This document shows, piece by piece, positions 10,163 to 19,088 of a stretch of DNA of 64,000 bases. The stretch is taken from positions 1,240,001 to 1,304,000 of the forward strand of contig NZ_JAKLUA010000001.1 in assembly GCF_022012435.1 (NCBI RefSeq). Direction: 5' to 3'. The stretch's first letter is position 1; every line of letters starts with the position of its first letter. Source of the stretch: Bradyrhizobium zhengyangense. Its GTDB lineage: Bacteria; Pseudomonadota; Alphaproteobacteria; Rhizobiales; Xanthobacteraceae. A program made the translations under genes and the position numbers. The notes beneath the pieces are model-generated. The model made no database searches. It was not told the DNA's origin and was given only the letters and a program-made list of their open reading frames with translations.

Positions 10163-10777
10163 ATGGCGCCAATGAGCACAATCAAAACCGTCTGTGTCTA
10201 TTGCGGGTCCGGCCCCGGAACCAATCCCCACTTCACCGAAGGCGCCGAGGCGTTCGGCAAGGCACTCGCCGAGAACAACATCCGCCTGGTCTATGGCGGC
10301 GGCTCGCTGGGCCTGATGGGCTCGGTCGCGACCTCCGTGCTGGATCACGGCGGCACCGTCACCGGCATCATTCCCGAATTCCTGCGCAAGCGTGAGAATG
10401 CGCTGACGCGCGTGCAGGAGATGATCGTCACCCCCGACATGCACGAGCGCAAGCGGCTGATGTTCGAGCGCTCCGATGCCTTCGTGGCGCTGCCGGGCGG
10501 CCTCGGCACGCTGGAGGAGCTGGTCGAGCAATTGACCTGGAAGCAGCTCGGCCGGCACGCCAAGCCGGTGCTGCTCGCCAACATCGACAATTTCTGGGAG
10601 CCGCTGTTCTCGCTGCTGTCGCATATGCGTCAGACCGAGTTCATCCGCGCCGGTCTTTCGGTCGACATCCTCAAGGCCGATCGCGTCGAGGACATCCTGC
10701 CGAAGCTGAAGGCGGCAGCGGCACAGATCGCCGAGACGGAAAAGCAGCTCGCTCCGGAAGTGGCGCGGAAGCTGTAA
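10163..10777 (+). CDS. LOG-family cytokinin riboside 5'-monophosphate phosphoribohydrolase
   Basis: 204-residue Rossmann-type protein of the LOG/TIGR00730 family. It shows the GGGSLGLMGSVA nucleotide loop and the signature PGGLGTLEELVE. Such enzymes release free nucleobases from 5'-monophosphates; in plant-associated bacteria they can activate cytokinins, elsewhere they hydrolyse AMP or act in nucleotide housekeeping. The N-terminal VCVYCGSGPG also fits. Two starts are possible (10163 and 10172, MSTIKTV). It converges with the VOC gene, whose stop lies 3 bp away. Confidence 0.9.
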   Translation: MAPMSTIKTVCVYCGSGPGTNPHFTEGAEAFGKALAENNIRLVYGGGSLGLMGSVATSVLDHGGTVTGIIPEFLRKRENALTRVQEMIVTPDMHERKRLMFERSDAFVALPGGLGTLEELVEQLTWKQLGRHAKPVLLANIDNFWEPLFSLLSHMRQTEFIRAGLSVDILKADRVEDILPKLKAAAAQIAETEKQLAPEVARKL

Positions 10778-10779
10778 GT

Positions 10780-11157
10780 CTATTCTGCCGGAAACGTCAC
10801 CGCCTCGATCCGGTTGCCGTCGGGATCGGACACGAAAGCCGCGTAGTAGCGCACGCGGTCATGCGGGCGGATGCCCGGCGCACCATCGGATGCGCCGCCG
10901 CTCGCAACCGCTGCGGCGTGGAATGCATCGACCTCACCTGTCGTCTTCGCGCGCAGACAGATGTGCACGCCGCTCTCCGGGGGGACAGGCGGCATGGCTT
11001 CGCGCAAGTTGATCCAGAATTCGGGATAGGCCTTGCCGAAGCCGACTGTGCGCGGTCGCGTGACGAGGCGCGTGAGCCCAAGCGCCGCGAGCGTGGCCTC
11101 ATAGAATTTTGCGGAGCGCTCGAGATTGCTGACGCCGACGGAGATGTGGTCGATCAT
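10780..11157 (-). CDS. VOC-family glyoxalase-like protein
   Basis: 125-residue vicinal-oxygen-chelate fold protein: MIDHISVGVSNLERSAKFYE at the start and DPDGNRIEAVTF at the end are the usual metal-ligand segments of the betaalphabetabetabeta units. Function may be isomerase, thiol transferase or dioxygenase and cannot be told from sequence. The start at 11157 has AGAGGA upstream. The longer reading frame to 11202 runs into the palindromic repeat and is not credible. Confidence 0.85.
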   Translation of the reverse strand: MIDHISVGVSNLERSAKFYEATLAALGLTRLVTRPRTVGFGKAYPEFWINLREAMPPVPPESGVHICLRAKTTGEVDAFHAAAVASGGASDGAPGIRPHDRVRYYAAFVSDPDGNRIEAVTFPAE

Positions 11158-11177
11158 TGTTAGCGATCCTCTCTCCT

Positions 11178-11257
11178 CGTCATTGCGAGCGAAGCGAAGC
11201 AATCCAGACTGCCGCCGTGGAAAGACTCTGGATTGCTTCGCTACGCTCGCAATGACG
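11178..11257. repeat. Palindromic intergenic repeat, copy 1
   Basis: 80-bp element with two 31-bp arms (CGTCATTGCGAGC...CAATCCAGA and its complement) differing at one base, joined by an 18-bp centre containing GCCGCCGTGGAAA. A near-identical element lies at 28888-28966. It sits between the VOC gene and cimA and would form a long hairpin in RNA. Confidence 0.92.
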
Positions 11258-11279
11258 GTGTTTGCGGCACCACCGGTCC

Positions 11280-12878
11280 CTACGCCGGCGCGCCCGATTT
11301 CACGAGCTTGTAGATCACCGAATCCATCAACGCCTGGAACGAGGCGTCAATGATGTTCGGGGACACGCCGACCGTGGTCCAGCGATCGCCGTTCTCGTCC
11401 TCGCTCTCGATCAAGACGCGCGTCACCGCGCCGGTGCCGCCATTGAGGATACGGACGCGGTAATCGATCAGCGTCAAGCCTTCGATGTATTTCTGGTACT
11501 TGCCGAGGTCCTTGCGCAAGGCAACGTCGAGCGCGTTGACGGGACCGTTGCCTTCCGCGGCCGAGATCAGATGCTCGCCGGCGACGTCGACCTTGACCAC
11601 GGCGAGCGCCACGGTGACGCGCTCGCCGAGCGCGTTGTAGCGCTGCTCGACATTGACGTCGAACTGCTCGACCTCGAAATAATGCGGCACCTTGCCAAGT
11701 GTCCGGCGCGCCAGCAGGTCGAACGAGGCATTGGCGGATTCATAGGCGTAGCCCTGCGCCTCGCGCTCCTTCAACTCCTCGACCAGCCGCGTCAGCTTCG
11801 GATCACTCTTCTCGTAGGCGATGCCGGCACGATCGAGCTCGGCAATGACGTTGGAGCGGCCGGCCTGGTCTGACACCAGCACCTTGCGGTGATTGCCGAC
11901 CGTTTCAGGCAGCACATGCTCGTAGGTCTGCGGATCCTTCATCACGGCGGATGCGTGAATGCCCGTCTTGGTGACGAAGGCGCTCTCACCGACATAGGCC
12001 GCATGGCGGTTCGGCACGCGGTTGAGCATGTCATCGAGCGTGCGCGAGACTTTGACGAGGGTCGCCAGCTTCTCCGGCGTGACCGAGATCTCGAAGGCGT
12101 CCGAAAATTCCTTCTTCAGTTTCAGCGTCGGGATCAGCGAGCAGAGATTGGCATTGCCGCAGCGCTCGCCGAGGCCGTTCAGCGTCCCCTGGATCTGCCG
12201 CGCTCCGGCGCGGACCGCGGCGAGCGAGTTGGCCACTGCCTGCTCGGTGTCGTTATGGGCGTGGATGCCGACATGATCGCCGGGAATGTGTTTTGTCACC
12301 TCAGTGACGATGGCCTCGACCTCGTGTGGCATGGTGCCGCCATTGGTGTCGCACAGGACCACCCAGCGCGCGCCGGCGTCATAGGCCGCCTTGGCACAGG
12401 CGAACGCAAAGCTGGCATCTTCCTTGTAGCCGTCGAAGAAATGCTCGCAGTCAAGCATGACCTCGCGGCCAGCGGCCTTTGCGGCTGCGACGCTGTCGCG
12501 GATGGAGGCGAGGTTTTCCTCTTTCGTCGTCTCCAGCGCGACACGGACCTGATAGGCGGAGGATTTTGCCACGAAGCAAATCGCATCCGCCTTCGCCTCC
12601 AGCAGCCCGGCGACACCGGGATCGTTGGAGACCGAACGCCCTGCCCGCCGCGTCATGCCGAAGGCGGTAAAACGAGCATGGTTGAGCTTCGGCTTGGAGC
12701 TGAAGAACTCGGTGTCGAGCGGATTGGCTCCGGGATAGCCGCCCTCGACATAGTCGATGCCGAGATCGTCGAGCATCCCTGCGATGACCTGCTTGTCGGT
12801 CAGCGTGAAATCGACGCCGTTGGTCTGCGCCCCATCACGCAGTGTGGTGTCGAATAGATAAAGGCGCTCCCTGTTCAT
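11280..12878 (-). CDS. cimA: (R)-citramalate synthase, CimA type
   Basis: 532-residue enzyme of the isopropylmalate/homocitrate synthase family that condenses pyruvate and acetyl-CoA to citramalate, a threonine-independent route to 2-oxobutyrate for isoleucine. Catalytic barrel motifs: LYLFDTTLRDGAQT near the N-terminus, and IHAHNDTEQAVANSL and GERCGNANL further on. The C-terminal third is the LeuA-type regulatory domain where isoleucine feedback is expected. The length and the TIGR00977 style support CimA over LeuA. The ATG at 12878 overlaps the upstream GNAT stop (ATGA), implying translational coupling. Confidence 0.9.
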   Translation of the reverse strand: MNRERLYLFDTTLRDGAQTNGVDFTLTDKQVIAGMLDDLGIDYVEGGYPGANPLDTEFFSSKPKLNHARFTAFGMTRRAGRSVSNDPGVAGLLEAKADAICFVAKSSAYQVRVALETTKEENLASIRDSVAAAKAAGREVMLDCEHFFDGYKEDASFAFACAKAAYDAGARWVVLCDTNGGTMPHEVEAIVTEVTKHIPGDHVGIHAHNDTEQAVANSLAAVRAGARQIQGTLNGLGERCGNANLCSLIPTLKLKKEFSDAFEISVTPEKLATLVKVSRTLDDMLNRVPNRHAAYVGESAFVTKTGIHASAVMKDPQTYEHVLPETVGNHRKVLVSDQAGRSNVIAELDRAGIAYEKSDPKLTRLVEELKEREAQGYAYESANASFDLLARRTLGKVPHYFEVEQFDVNVEQRYNALGERVTVALAVVKVDVAGEHLISAAEGNGPVNALDVALRKDLGKYQKYIEGLTLIDYRVRILNGGTGAVTRVLIESEDENGDRWTTVGVSPNIIDASFQALMDSVIYKLVKSGAPA

Positions 12879-13384
12879 TGCAGCGCTCCTGACGCCGGTG
12901 TCGTGCCGAGCGTCTTCTTCATGGTGGTGTTGGCGAGCCACTCGTCGTTGACGGTGACGCTGTTGCGCTGCTGCGCCGCGTAGCCGCGCTTGGCGAAAAA
13001 GTTTTGGGCGGTGTCGCTCGCATCGACCGTGAGGTTGGTGGCGCCGCGGCCGCCGGCAAGCTTCTCCAGCGCGTCGACCAGCAGGGTTGCGATCCCCTGC
13101 CCCGCCACGGCCGGGTGAACATAGAGCATGCGGATATGGTCGGCGCCGCGAAGAGAGGCAAAGCCGACGGGCGAGCCGTCAAGCGTCGCCACCAGCGTCA
13201 GGTCGGACGCGAGCCCCTTGCCGAACTCTTCGTCCTCCGCTGTCTCCATCCAGGCTTGCTGCTGCGCCTCGCTATAATCGTCACCGGTCAGCTCCTCGAT
13301 GCTGGCGGTGAAGATGCCGGCAAGAACCGGCACGTCAGCCGGCAAGAAGGGCCGCAAACCGGGCTTTGGCAAAGTCTGTCCCAT
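12875..13384 (-). CDS. GNAT-family N-acetyltransferase
   Basis: 169-residue acetyltransferase of the GNAT fold. The acetyl-CoA loop is visible as LYVHPAVAGQGIATLLVDALEKLA, followed by NFFAKRGYAAQQR. Target (small molecule or protein) is unknown. I start it at ATG 13384 (MGQTLPKPGLRPF), 5 bases after the stop of the 37-aa membrane protein. Its own stop overlaps cimA by 4 bp, so the chain cysS - small protein - GNAT - cimA is translationally linked. Confidence 0.87.
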   Translation of the reverse strand: MGQTLPKPGLRPFLPADVPVLAGIFTASIEELTGDDYSEAQQQAWMETAEDEEFGKGLASDLTLVATLDGSPVGFASLRGADHIRMLYVHPAVAGQGIATLLVDALEKLAGGRGATNLTVDASDTAQNFFAKRGYAAQQRNSVTVNDEWLANTTMKKTLGTTPASGALQ

Positions 13385-13389
13385 CGTCT

Positions 13390-13503
13390 TCACCACATCC
13401 CATAGAGCTTGAGCACCAGCGCCACCGCAGCGCCGAGCAGGAGGATTTTCAGCGCGATGTAATAGAGCCAATGCCTCGGAAAAGGCGTGTCGGGCCGGGT
13501 CAT
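13390..13503 (-). CDS. 37-aa single-pass membrane protein
   Basis: Short ORF of 37 codons with start ATG at 13503 and stop TGA at 13392-13390. It starts [19 protein letters not shown] and then has one strongly hydrophobic helix ([18 protein letters not shown]), so it is probably an inner-membrane peptide. The start overlaps the cysS stop by 4 bp (ATGA) and the stop lies 5 bp before the GNAT ATG. This position in a coupled chain is good evidence that it is translated. Function is unknown. Confidence 0.7.
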   Translation of the reverse strand: MTRPDTPFPRHWLYYIALKILLLGAAVALVLKLYGMW

Positions 13504-14897
13504 CGCTTGAGCTCCCAGGTCGTCACCGGCTTGCCCTCGGCGTCCTTGCCATCCTTGATCAGGACCCCCATGGCGGCGAGCTGATCGCGAATACGGTCAG
13601 ACTCGGCGAAATCCTTGCGCGCACGCGCGGCCGTCCGCTCCGAGATCAGGCGTTCGACCTCGTTGACGTCGACGCCGCTCGCCTGCTGCTTGCGATCCTT
13701 CCATTGCGCCGCGCTCTCGGAGAGGAAGCCGAGCAGCCGCAACGAGCCCGCAAGCGCGGGCACGGCGCTGCCCCGTAGGCCGTGCAGCGCCGCGATCGCC
13801 TGCGGTGTGTTGAGATCGTCGAGCAGCGCGTCGACCACGGACGCAGCCGGCTTGCCGGGTTCGACGTCGGCGGCGATCCGATACCAGTCGTCAAGCGTCT
13901 TGCCGCTCTCCTCCAGCGACTTCATGGTCCAGTCGATCGGCGAGGTGTAGTGCGTTTTCAACATGTTGAGGCGCAGCACTTCACCCGGCCAGTCCGCCAG
14001 CAGTTCGTGGATGGTGATGAAGTTGCCGAGGCTCTTCGACATCTTCTCGCTCTCGACCTGCAGAAAGCCGTTGTGCATCCAGTAGTTCGCCATGCGCTGC
14101 CGGTGGAAGGCGCAGCAGGTCTGCGCGACCTCGTTCTCGTGATGCGGAAACACGAGATCGATGCCGCCGCCATGGATGTCGAACTGCTCGCCGAGATGCT
14201 TCCACGCCATGGCCGAGCACTCGATGTGCCAGCCCGGACGGCCCTCGGCCTTGATGCCTGATGGCGACGGCCAGGATGGCTCGCCGGGCTTGGATGGCTT
14301 CCACAGCACGAAATCGGTGTTGTCCTTCTTGTAGGGCGCGACATCGACGCGGGCGCCGGCGATCATCTCGTCCAGCGAGCGATTAGACAGCGCGCCGTAG
14401 CGCGGCAGTCCGTCGTTGGCCGCATTCATCGCCTGCGGTGAGAACAGCACGTGGTCCTCGGCGGCATATGCGAAGCCACCGGCAACGAGCCGTTCGATGA
14501 TCTCGCGCATCTCGGCGATATGCTCGGTCGCGCGCGGCTCGACGCTCGGACGGAGCGCGCCAAGCGCATCGACGTCGGCGTGAAACTGCCTGCCGGTCTG
14601 CTCGGTGACCTTGCGGATCGCCTCGTTCAACGGCAGGCCGGGAAAGTCCCGCGCGGCGCGGTCGTTGATCTTGTCGTCAACGTCGGTGATGTTGCGGACA
14701 TATTTGACGTGCGCCTCGCCATAGAGATGGCGAAGCAGCCGAAACAGCACGTCGAACACGATCACCGGCCGGGCGTTGCCGATATGGGCGAAGTCATAGA
14801 CGGTCGGTCCGCAGACATACATGCGGACGTTGTTCGCATCGAGCGGCACGAAGGTGCGCTTCTCCTTCGTCAACGTATCGTAGAGACGCAATTCCAT
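13500..14897 (-). CDS. cysS: Cysteinyl-tRNA synthetase
   Basis: 465-residue class I aminoacyl-tRNA synthetase charging tRNA-Cys. Class I HIGH motif appears as [13 protein letters not shown] (HIGN at 38-41), KMSKS is in [10 protein letters not shown], and the zinc ligands include CGP near residue 29 and later Cys/His in the WHIECSAM and HHENE segments. The length is normal. It is the head of a minus-strand chain with a 4-bp overlap into the next ORF. Confidence 0.97.
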   Translation of the reverse strand: MELRLYDTLTKEKRTFVPLDANNVRMYVCGPTVYDFAHIGNARPVIVFDVLFRLLRHLYGEAHVKYVRNITDVDDKINDRAARDFPGLPLNEAIRKVTEQTGRQFHADVDALGALRPSVEPRATEHIAEMREIIERLVAGGFAYAAEDHVLFSPQAMNAANDGLPRYGALSNRSLDEMIAGARVDVAPYKKDNTDFVLWKPSKPGEPSWPSPSGIKAEGRPGWHIECSAMAWKHLGEQFDIHGGGIDLVFPHHENEVAQTCCAFHRQRMANYWMHNGFLQVESEKMSKSLGNFITIHELLADWPGEVLRLNMLKTHYTSPIDWTMKSLEESGKTLDDWYRIAADVEPGKPAASVVDALLDDLNTPQAIAALHGLRGSAVPALAGSLRLLGFLSESAAQWKDRKQQASGVDVNEVERLISERTAARARKDFAESDRIRDQLAAMGVLIKDGKDAEGKPVTTWELKR

Positions 14898-15190
14898 ATG
14901 GACACCCGTCGGCTGTTGGCCGGGCGTCCAGTGCTCTCAATGTGTTTTGAGAAAAGACGGCTCCAGCCAGCGAATCGCTAGCTCGTAATCTCGCGGCAAA
15001 TAATGCAGATGGCGAGGAGACCGTTCATGCGGCGACATATGGGCTATCAGGCCGGCTTTCGTCAAGAGAGCCACGGAAATGCCGCTTTATTTCCGCAAAG
15101 CGCGGCCCCCCGCCGAGATGGTTCATCATCCTTAACCATTTGAGCCCATTCTGGAACTGGCGGTTCCTATTTTTGCCCCAAGGTGTTTTC

Positions 15191-15496
15191 ATGCGATCCT
15201 TGCTCGCGCTTATTTCCTGCGCCTCGATCCTTGCTGCATCCAGCGCCTGGGCCGAGACCCGCGTCTTCATCATTGGCAACCAGGCCGACGGCCATGGCGT
15301 CGACCAGTGCCTAGCCAAGGGCGATAAATGCGGCGCCCAGGTCGCCCGCACCTACTGCCAGTCACGGGACTTTGCACAGGCATCCGCCTACCGCCGGGTC
15401 GATCCCGACGAAATTACCGGCTCTGTCCCCAAATCCGGCGCAAACTGCTCCCATGGCCATTGCGACGAATATGTCGCAATCACCTGCCAGCGCTGA
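15191..15496 (+). CDS. Small secreted cysteine-containing protein
   Basis: 101-residue protein with a clear signal peptide (MRSLLALISCASILAASSAWA, cut likely before E22). The mature part contains several cysteines (CLAKGDKCG, TYCQ, CSHGHCDEY, TCQ) that could form disulfides in the periplasm. No known function; it resembles conserved small exported proteins of Bradyrhizobiaceae. The ATG at 15191 is chosen because it precedes the signal peptide directly. Confidence 0.75.
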   Translation: MRSLLALISCASILAASSAWAETRVFIIGNQADGHGVDQCLAKGDKCGAQVARTYCQSRDFAQASAYRRVDPDEITGSVPKSGANCSHGHCDEYVAITCQR

Positions 15497-15639
15497 ATTC
15501 GCTCGGAACTGGCGGACCTTAGGACCAGTCTTCGGCCCCTGAAACGACGTGACGATGCCGCGGGAAGCGGCTATTGGAGGGCGCGCGTCGGCCTCCCAAA
15601 TCGCATCGGTAAGTCACTTGCGGCCGTGACCTCGCTAGA

Positions 15640-16818
15640 ATGGCGGATATGCCTGAATTTTTGTCTCTGTCCCGTCCCCGCTTTCTCCTTGCCTGCACCG
15701 TGCTTCTCAGCGTCGTGCTCGCCACCGATGCCTTCGCCCAGGCTGGCCCGCCCGGAGCGGCGCCGCCTCCGCCTGCCCAAAGCGGCCTCGGACCGAACCC
15801 GATGTGCGTGCGCCTGGAAGGCCAGCTCGCCGCGCTGGATCGCGGCGGCAGCGACCCTGCCCGCGAGGACCAGATCCGCCGCTACCAGGATTCCCAGGCC
15901 AAGCAGCAGGCTGAGCTCGATCGCGTCACCATGCAGGCCAAGCGCATGGGCTGCGACTCGTCCGGCTTCTTCTCGCTGTTCAACGGCCAATCCGCACAAT
16001 GCGGTCCGGTTAACACCCAGATCCAGCAGATGCGCGCCAACCTGGACCAGATCACTAGCAATCTCGAGCGCCTGCGCGGTGGCGGTCCGGGCGGCGGCAA
16101 CCCCGAGCGCGACAGCCAGCGTCGCTCGGTGCTGATTGCGCTCGCGCAGAACAATTGCGGCCCGCAATACGCCAATGCCGCGCAGTCGCAAGGCGCCGGC
16201 AACTTCCTGAGCAATCTGTTCGGCGGCGGCAACAACCCGAATAATCCGCAAGGTGTGCCGCCATCCGATCTCGGCCCGCAATCCGGCACCTATCGCACCG
16301 TGTGCGTGCGCACCTGCGACGGCGCCTATTTCCCGATCTCGTTTGCGACCGTGCCGGCGCGCTTCCCGGACGACGAGAAGACCTGCAAGGCGTTGTGCCC
16401 GGCAGCCGAAGCGGTGCTCTATGCCCACCGCAATCCCGGCGAGGACATGAACTCCGCGGTCTCGATCAGCGGTCAGCCCTACACGTCGCTGCCGACCGCC
16501 TTCAAATTCCGCAGCGAGTTCAACCCGTCCTGCTCCTGCAAGGCGGCCGGCCAGAGCTGGGCCGACGCGTTGAAATCGGCCGACGACAAGGCCGCGGTCG
16601 AGCAGCAGGGTGACATCATCGTCACCGAGGAAAGCGCCAAGAAGATGCAGCAACGGCAGCTCACCAAGGGCGCACCTGCGAATGGCAAGAAGGGCGCAGC
16701 TCCGGCCACCGCCGCCGCGCCGGCGACGACGCCACCTGCGGATTCGAGCGCAACCGCGACCTCGGAAAACAAGCCGATCCGCTCGGTCGGCCCGACCTTC
16801 CTGCCGCAGCAGAAGTAG
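15640..16818 (+). CDS. DUF2865 exported protein
   Basis: 392-residue protein of the DUF2865 type. N-terminal signal peptide (about residues 12-33, ending in DAFAQ), then a coiled-coil-like stretch with GPNPMCVRLEGQL, a glycine/asparagine-rich linker, and the conserved cysteine-rich core TVCVRTCDGAYFPISFA and CKALCPAAEA. The C-terminus is Ala/Pro/Thr-rich and low-complexity. Known family members are periplasmic proteins of unknown role in rhizobia. It may start at 15640 or at the second ATG, 15649. Confidence 0.85.
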   Translation: MADMPEFLSLSRPRFLLACTVLLSVVLATDAFAQAGPPGAAPPPPAQSGLGPNPMCVRLEGQLAALDRGGSDPAREDQIRRYQDSQAKQQAELDRVTMQAKRMGCDSSGFFSLFNGQSAQCGPVNTQIQQMRANLDQITSNLERLRGGGPGGGNPERDSQRRSVLIALAQNNCGPQYANAAQSQGAGNFLSNLFGGGNNPNNPQGVPPSDLGPQSGTYRTVCVRTCDGAYFPISFATVPARFPDDEKTCKALCPAAEAVLYAHRNPGEDMNSAVSISGQPYTSLPTAFKFRSEFNPSCSCKAAGQSWADALKSADDKAAVEQQGDIIVTEESAKKMQQRQLTKGAPANGKKGAAPATAAAPATTPPADSSATATSENKPIRSVGPTFLPQQK

Positions 16819-16837
16819 TAACTCAGCCCCCAACTCA

Positions 16838-16946
16838 GCTGTCATGCCCCGCGAAAGCGGGGCATCCAGTACTCCGCGGCGCCGATTGGTTTTCACGATA
16901 TCCGCCGCGGAGTACTGGATCATCCGCTTTCGCGGATGATGACAGC
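16838..16946. repeat. Long inverted repeat between convergent genes
   Basis: About 109 bp. Left arm GCTGTCATGCCCCGCGAAAG... and right arm ...CTTTCGCGGATGATGACAGC are complementary, and the inner parts CCAGTACTCCGCGG / CCGCGGAGTACTGG pair perfectly. It lies between the convergent DUF2865 and nadE genes and may serve as a bidirectional terminator. Confidence 0.85.
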
Positions 16947-16957
16947 GGAATGAATGG

Positions 16958-18715
16958 CTACCCCTCGAACGCGTCGATCGACGCCTTGCTGCCGCGTGAC
17001 ACCAGGGTCTCATCGGGTGCGGGCAGCTTCTCGCCCCGATCGCGGAAGCGGTTGGTGATGGGATAGCGGCGGTCGCGGCCGAAGTTTTTGCGCGTGACCT
17101 TCACCCCGGGTGCGGCCTGGCGGCGCTTGTATTCGGCGACGTTGAGCAGATGGTCGATCCGGGACACCGTCTCGCGGTCGAAGCCGGCTTCGATGATCTG
17201 GTCGAGCGGCTCCTCGCGTTCGACCAGACGCTCCAGGATCGCATCGAGCACGTCGTAAGGCGGCAATGAATCCTGATCGGTCTGGTTTTCACGCAATTCG
17301 GCCGTCGGCGGACGCGTGATGATATCAGGCGGAATCACCTCGCCTGCGGGCCCGAGTGCCCCCTCCGGCTTCCATGCATTGCGCAAGCTTGCGAGCCGAA
17401 ACACTTGGGTCTTGTAGATGTCCTTGATCGGATTGAAGCCGCCGTTCATGTCGCCATAGAGCGTGGCGTAGCCGACCGACATCTCCGACTTGTTGCCTGT
17501 CGTCACCACCATCAGCCCGGTCTTGTTGGAGATCGCCATCAGCAGCGTGCCGCGGGTCCGAGCTTGAAGATTTTCCTCGGTAATATCATGCGGCAGGTTC
17601 TTGAAGAGGCCGGACAGGATGGTCTCGAAGCCGGTTACGGCTTCCGCGATCGGCAGCACTTCGTAACGGATACCGAGATGGCCGGCGAGCTCGCCGGCAT
17701 CGGCAATCGAGTGAGCCGCTGTGTAACGATACGGCAGCATCACGCCATGCACCTGATCTGCCCCAAGCGCATCCACCGCGATCGCCGCACACAGCGCGGA
17801 GTCGATGCCACCGGAGATACCGAGCAGTACACCGGGAAAGCCGTTCTTGGCGACGTAGTCGCGCAGGCCCAGCACACAGGCAGCGTAATCAGCGCGGTCG
17901 CCTTCGGGCTGCTCTGCGATTGGACCGGTGCAGCGCCAATCCCCGCCGGTCCTGACGAAGCGCAAGGTCGTGACGCTCTCTGCGAATGCCGGCAGTTGCG
18001 CGGCGAGCGAGAGATCGCCATTGAGCGCGAACGAGGCTCCGTCGAACACGAGTTCGTCCTGGCCGCAAACCTGGTTGAGATAGACCAGCGGCAGGCCGCT
18101 TTCGGTGACGCGCGCGACCGCCACCGACAGACGCACATCGTTCTTGTCGCGGGCATAGGGCGAGCCATTCGGCACCAGGATGATTTCGGCGCCGGTCTCG
18201 GCCAGCGTCTCGACAACGTTCTCGTAATCCTCGGACTCTTCCAGCCAGATATCCTCGCAGATCGGCACGCCGATCCGCACGCCACGCACGGTGACAGGAC
18301 CTGAGGCAGGCCCGCGCGAAAACAATCGCTTCTCGTCAAACACGCCGTAATTCGGCAGATTGCATTTGAACCGCAGGCCGGCGATGCGCCCGCCATCGAG
18401 CAGCGCGCAGGCATTGTAGAGCTTGCCGTCCTCGACCCAGGGCGTGCCGACCAGCAAGGCCGGGCCACCGTCAGCAGTCTCGCGCGCGAGCGTTTCGATC
18501 GCGACGCGGCAGGCCGCCTGGAAGGCCGGCTTCTGCACCAGATCCTCCGGCGGATAGCCGGCGATGAACAATTCCGGAAACAGCACGAGATCGGCGCCAT
18601 CGGCGATGGCGCGCGCGCGTGCGACGCGAACCTTGGCGGCATTGCCCTCGATATCGCCCATGGTCGGATTGAGCTGGGCGAGCGTGACCGCGAAGGCGTT
18701 GAGACGTTCGGTCAT
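16958..18715 (-). CDS. nadE: Glutamine-hydrolysing NAD+ synthetase
   Basis: 585-residue two-domain enzyme making NAD+ from deamido-NAD+, ATP and glutamine. The N-terminal nitrilase-type glutaminase has the Glu/Lys/Cys triad: FPE at Glu48, the KCNLPNYGVFDE segment, and Cys153 in VPICEDIW. The C-terminal synthetase domain has the P-loop LGISGGIDSALCAA. Length and domain order match the glutamine-dependent class. It is the third gene of an aroF-dgkA-nadE minus-strand group, 15 bp after dgkA. Confidence 0.95.
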   Translation of the reverse strand: MTERLNAFAVTLAQLNPTMGDIEGNAAKVRVARARAIADGADLVLFPELFIAGYPPEDLVQKPAFQAACRVAIETLARETADGGPALLVGTPWVEDGKLYNACALLDGGRIAGLRFKCNLPNYGVFDEKRLFSRGPASGPVTVRGVRIGVPICEDIWLEESEDYENVVETLAETGAEIILVPNGSPYARDKNDVRLSVAVARVTESGLPLVYLNQVCGQDELVFDGASFALNGDLSLAAQLPAFAESVTTLRFVRTGGDWRCTGPIAEQPEGDRADYAACVLGLRDYVAKNGFPGVLLGISGGIDSALCAAIAVDALGADQVHGVMLPYRYTAAHSIADAGELAGHLGIRYEVLPIAEAVTGFETILSGLFKNLPHDITEENLQARTRGTLLMAISNKTGLMVVTTGNKSEMSVGYATLYGDMNGGFNPIKDIYKTQVFRLASLRNAWKPEGALGPAGEVIPPDIITRPPTAELRENQTDQDSLPPYDVLDAILERLVEREEPLDQIIEAGFDRETVSRIDHLLNVAEYKRRQAAPGVKVTRKNFGRDRRYPITNRFRDRGEKLPAPDETLVSRGSKASIDAFEG

Positions 18716-18730
18716 GGCCGCCTCGTCCAG

Positions 18731-19084
18731 CTAGAGGAATCCCAATCGCTCGACGATGGCGATGATCCAGAATGCGCCGGCCATCAGCAGCGCGACGCCA
18801 ACTGCAGCCGAGCCCATGTCCTTGACCCGCCCGATCTGCTTGTCGTGATCCATGGTCAGGCGGTCGGCGAGTTTCTCGATCGCGGTGTTGAGCAGCTCCA
18901 CGACCAGCACGAACGCAACCGCACACACGAGCTCAACTGCCCGCATCGCGGTTGCGGCGACGAACCACGCCACCGGCAGCGACAGGATCAGCGCAAAGAC
19001 CTCCTCGCGGATGGCCTGCTCCGAACGGAACGCAAAGGCCATTCCGTTGCGGGAATTGATCGTGGCCTTCCAGATCCGCAGCAA
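18731..19084 (-). CDS. dgkA: Diacylglycerol kinase, DgkA type
   Basis: 117-residue integral membrane kinase that phosphorylates diacylglycerol to phosphatidic acid and recycles lipid. The signature ELLNTAIEKLADR and the N-terminal ATINSRNGMAFAFRSEQAIREE match DgkA, and three membrane helices are present. The start is TTG at 19084, since the family needs the residues before the internal ATG at 19042. It starts 4 bp after the DAHP synthase stop, so co-transcription is likely. Confidence 0.9.
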   Translation of the reverse strand: MLRIWKATINSRNGMAFAFRSEQAIREEVFALILSLPVAWFVAATAMRAVELVCAVAFVLVVELLNTAIEKLADRLTMDHDKQIGRVKDMGSAAVGVALLMAGAFWIIAIVERLGFL

Positions 19085-19088
19085 GGTC

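Noticed and set aside
11889..12857. Long plus-strand open frame opposite cimA
   Set aside because: It is the reverse shadow of a real, family-matching gene; its translation is rich in Arg, His and Asp with no protein character. The same applies to similar frames opposite cysS, the dctP genes, Mrp and others.
15025..15351. Minus-strand 108-aa ORF
   Set aside because: It overlaps the promoter and signal peptide region of the secreted protein on the plus strand, which has a much better gene profile.
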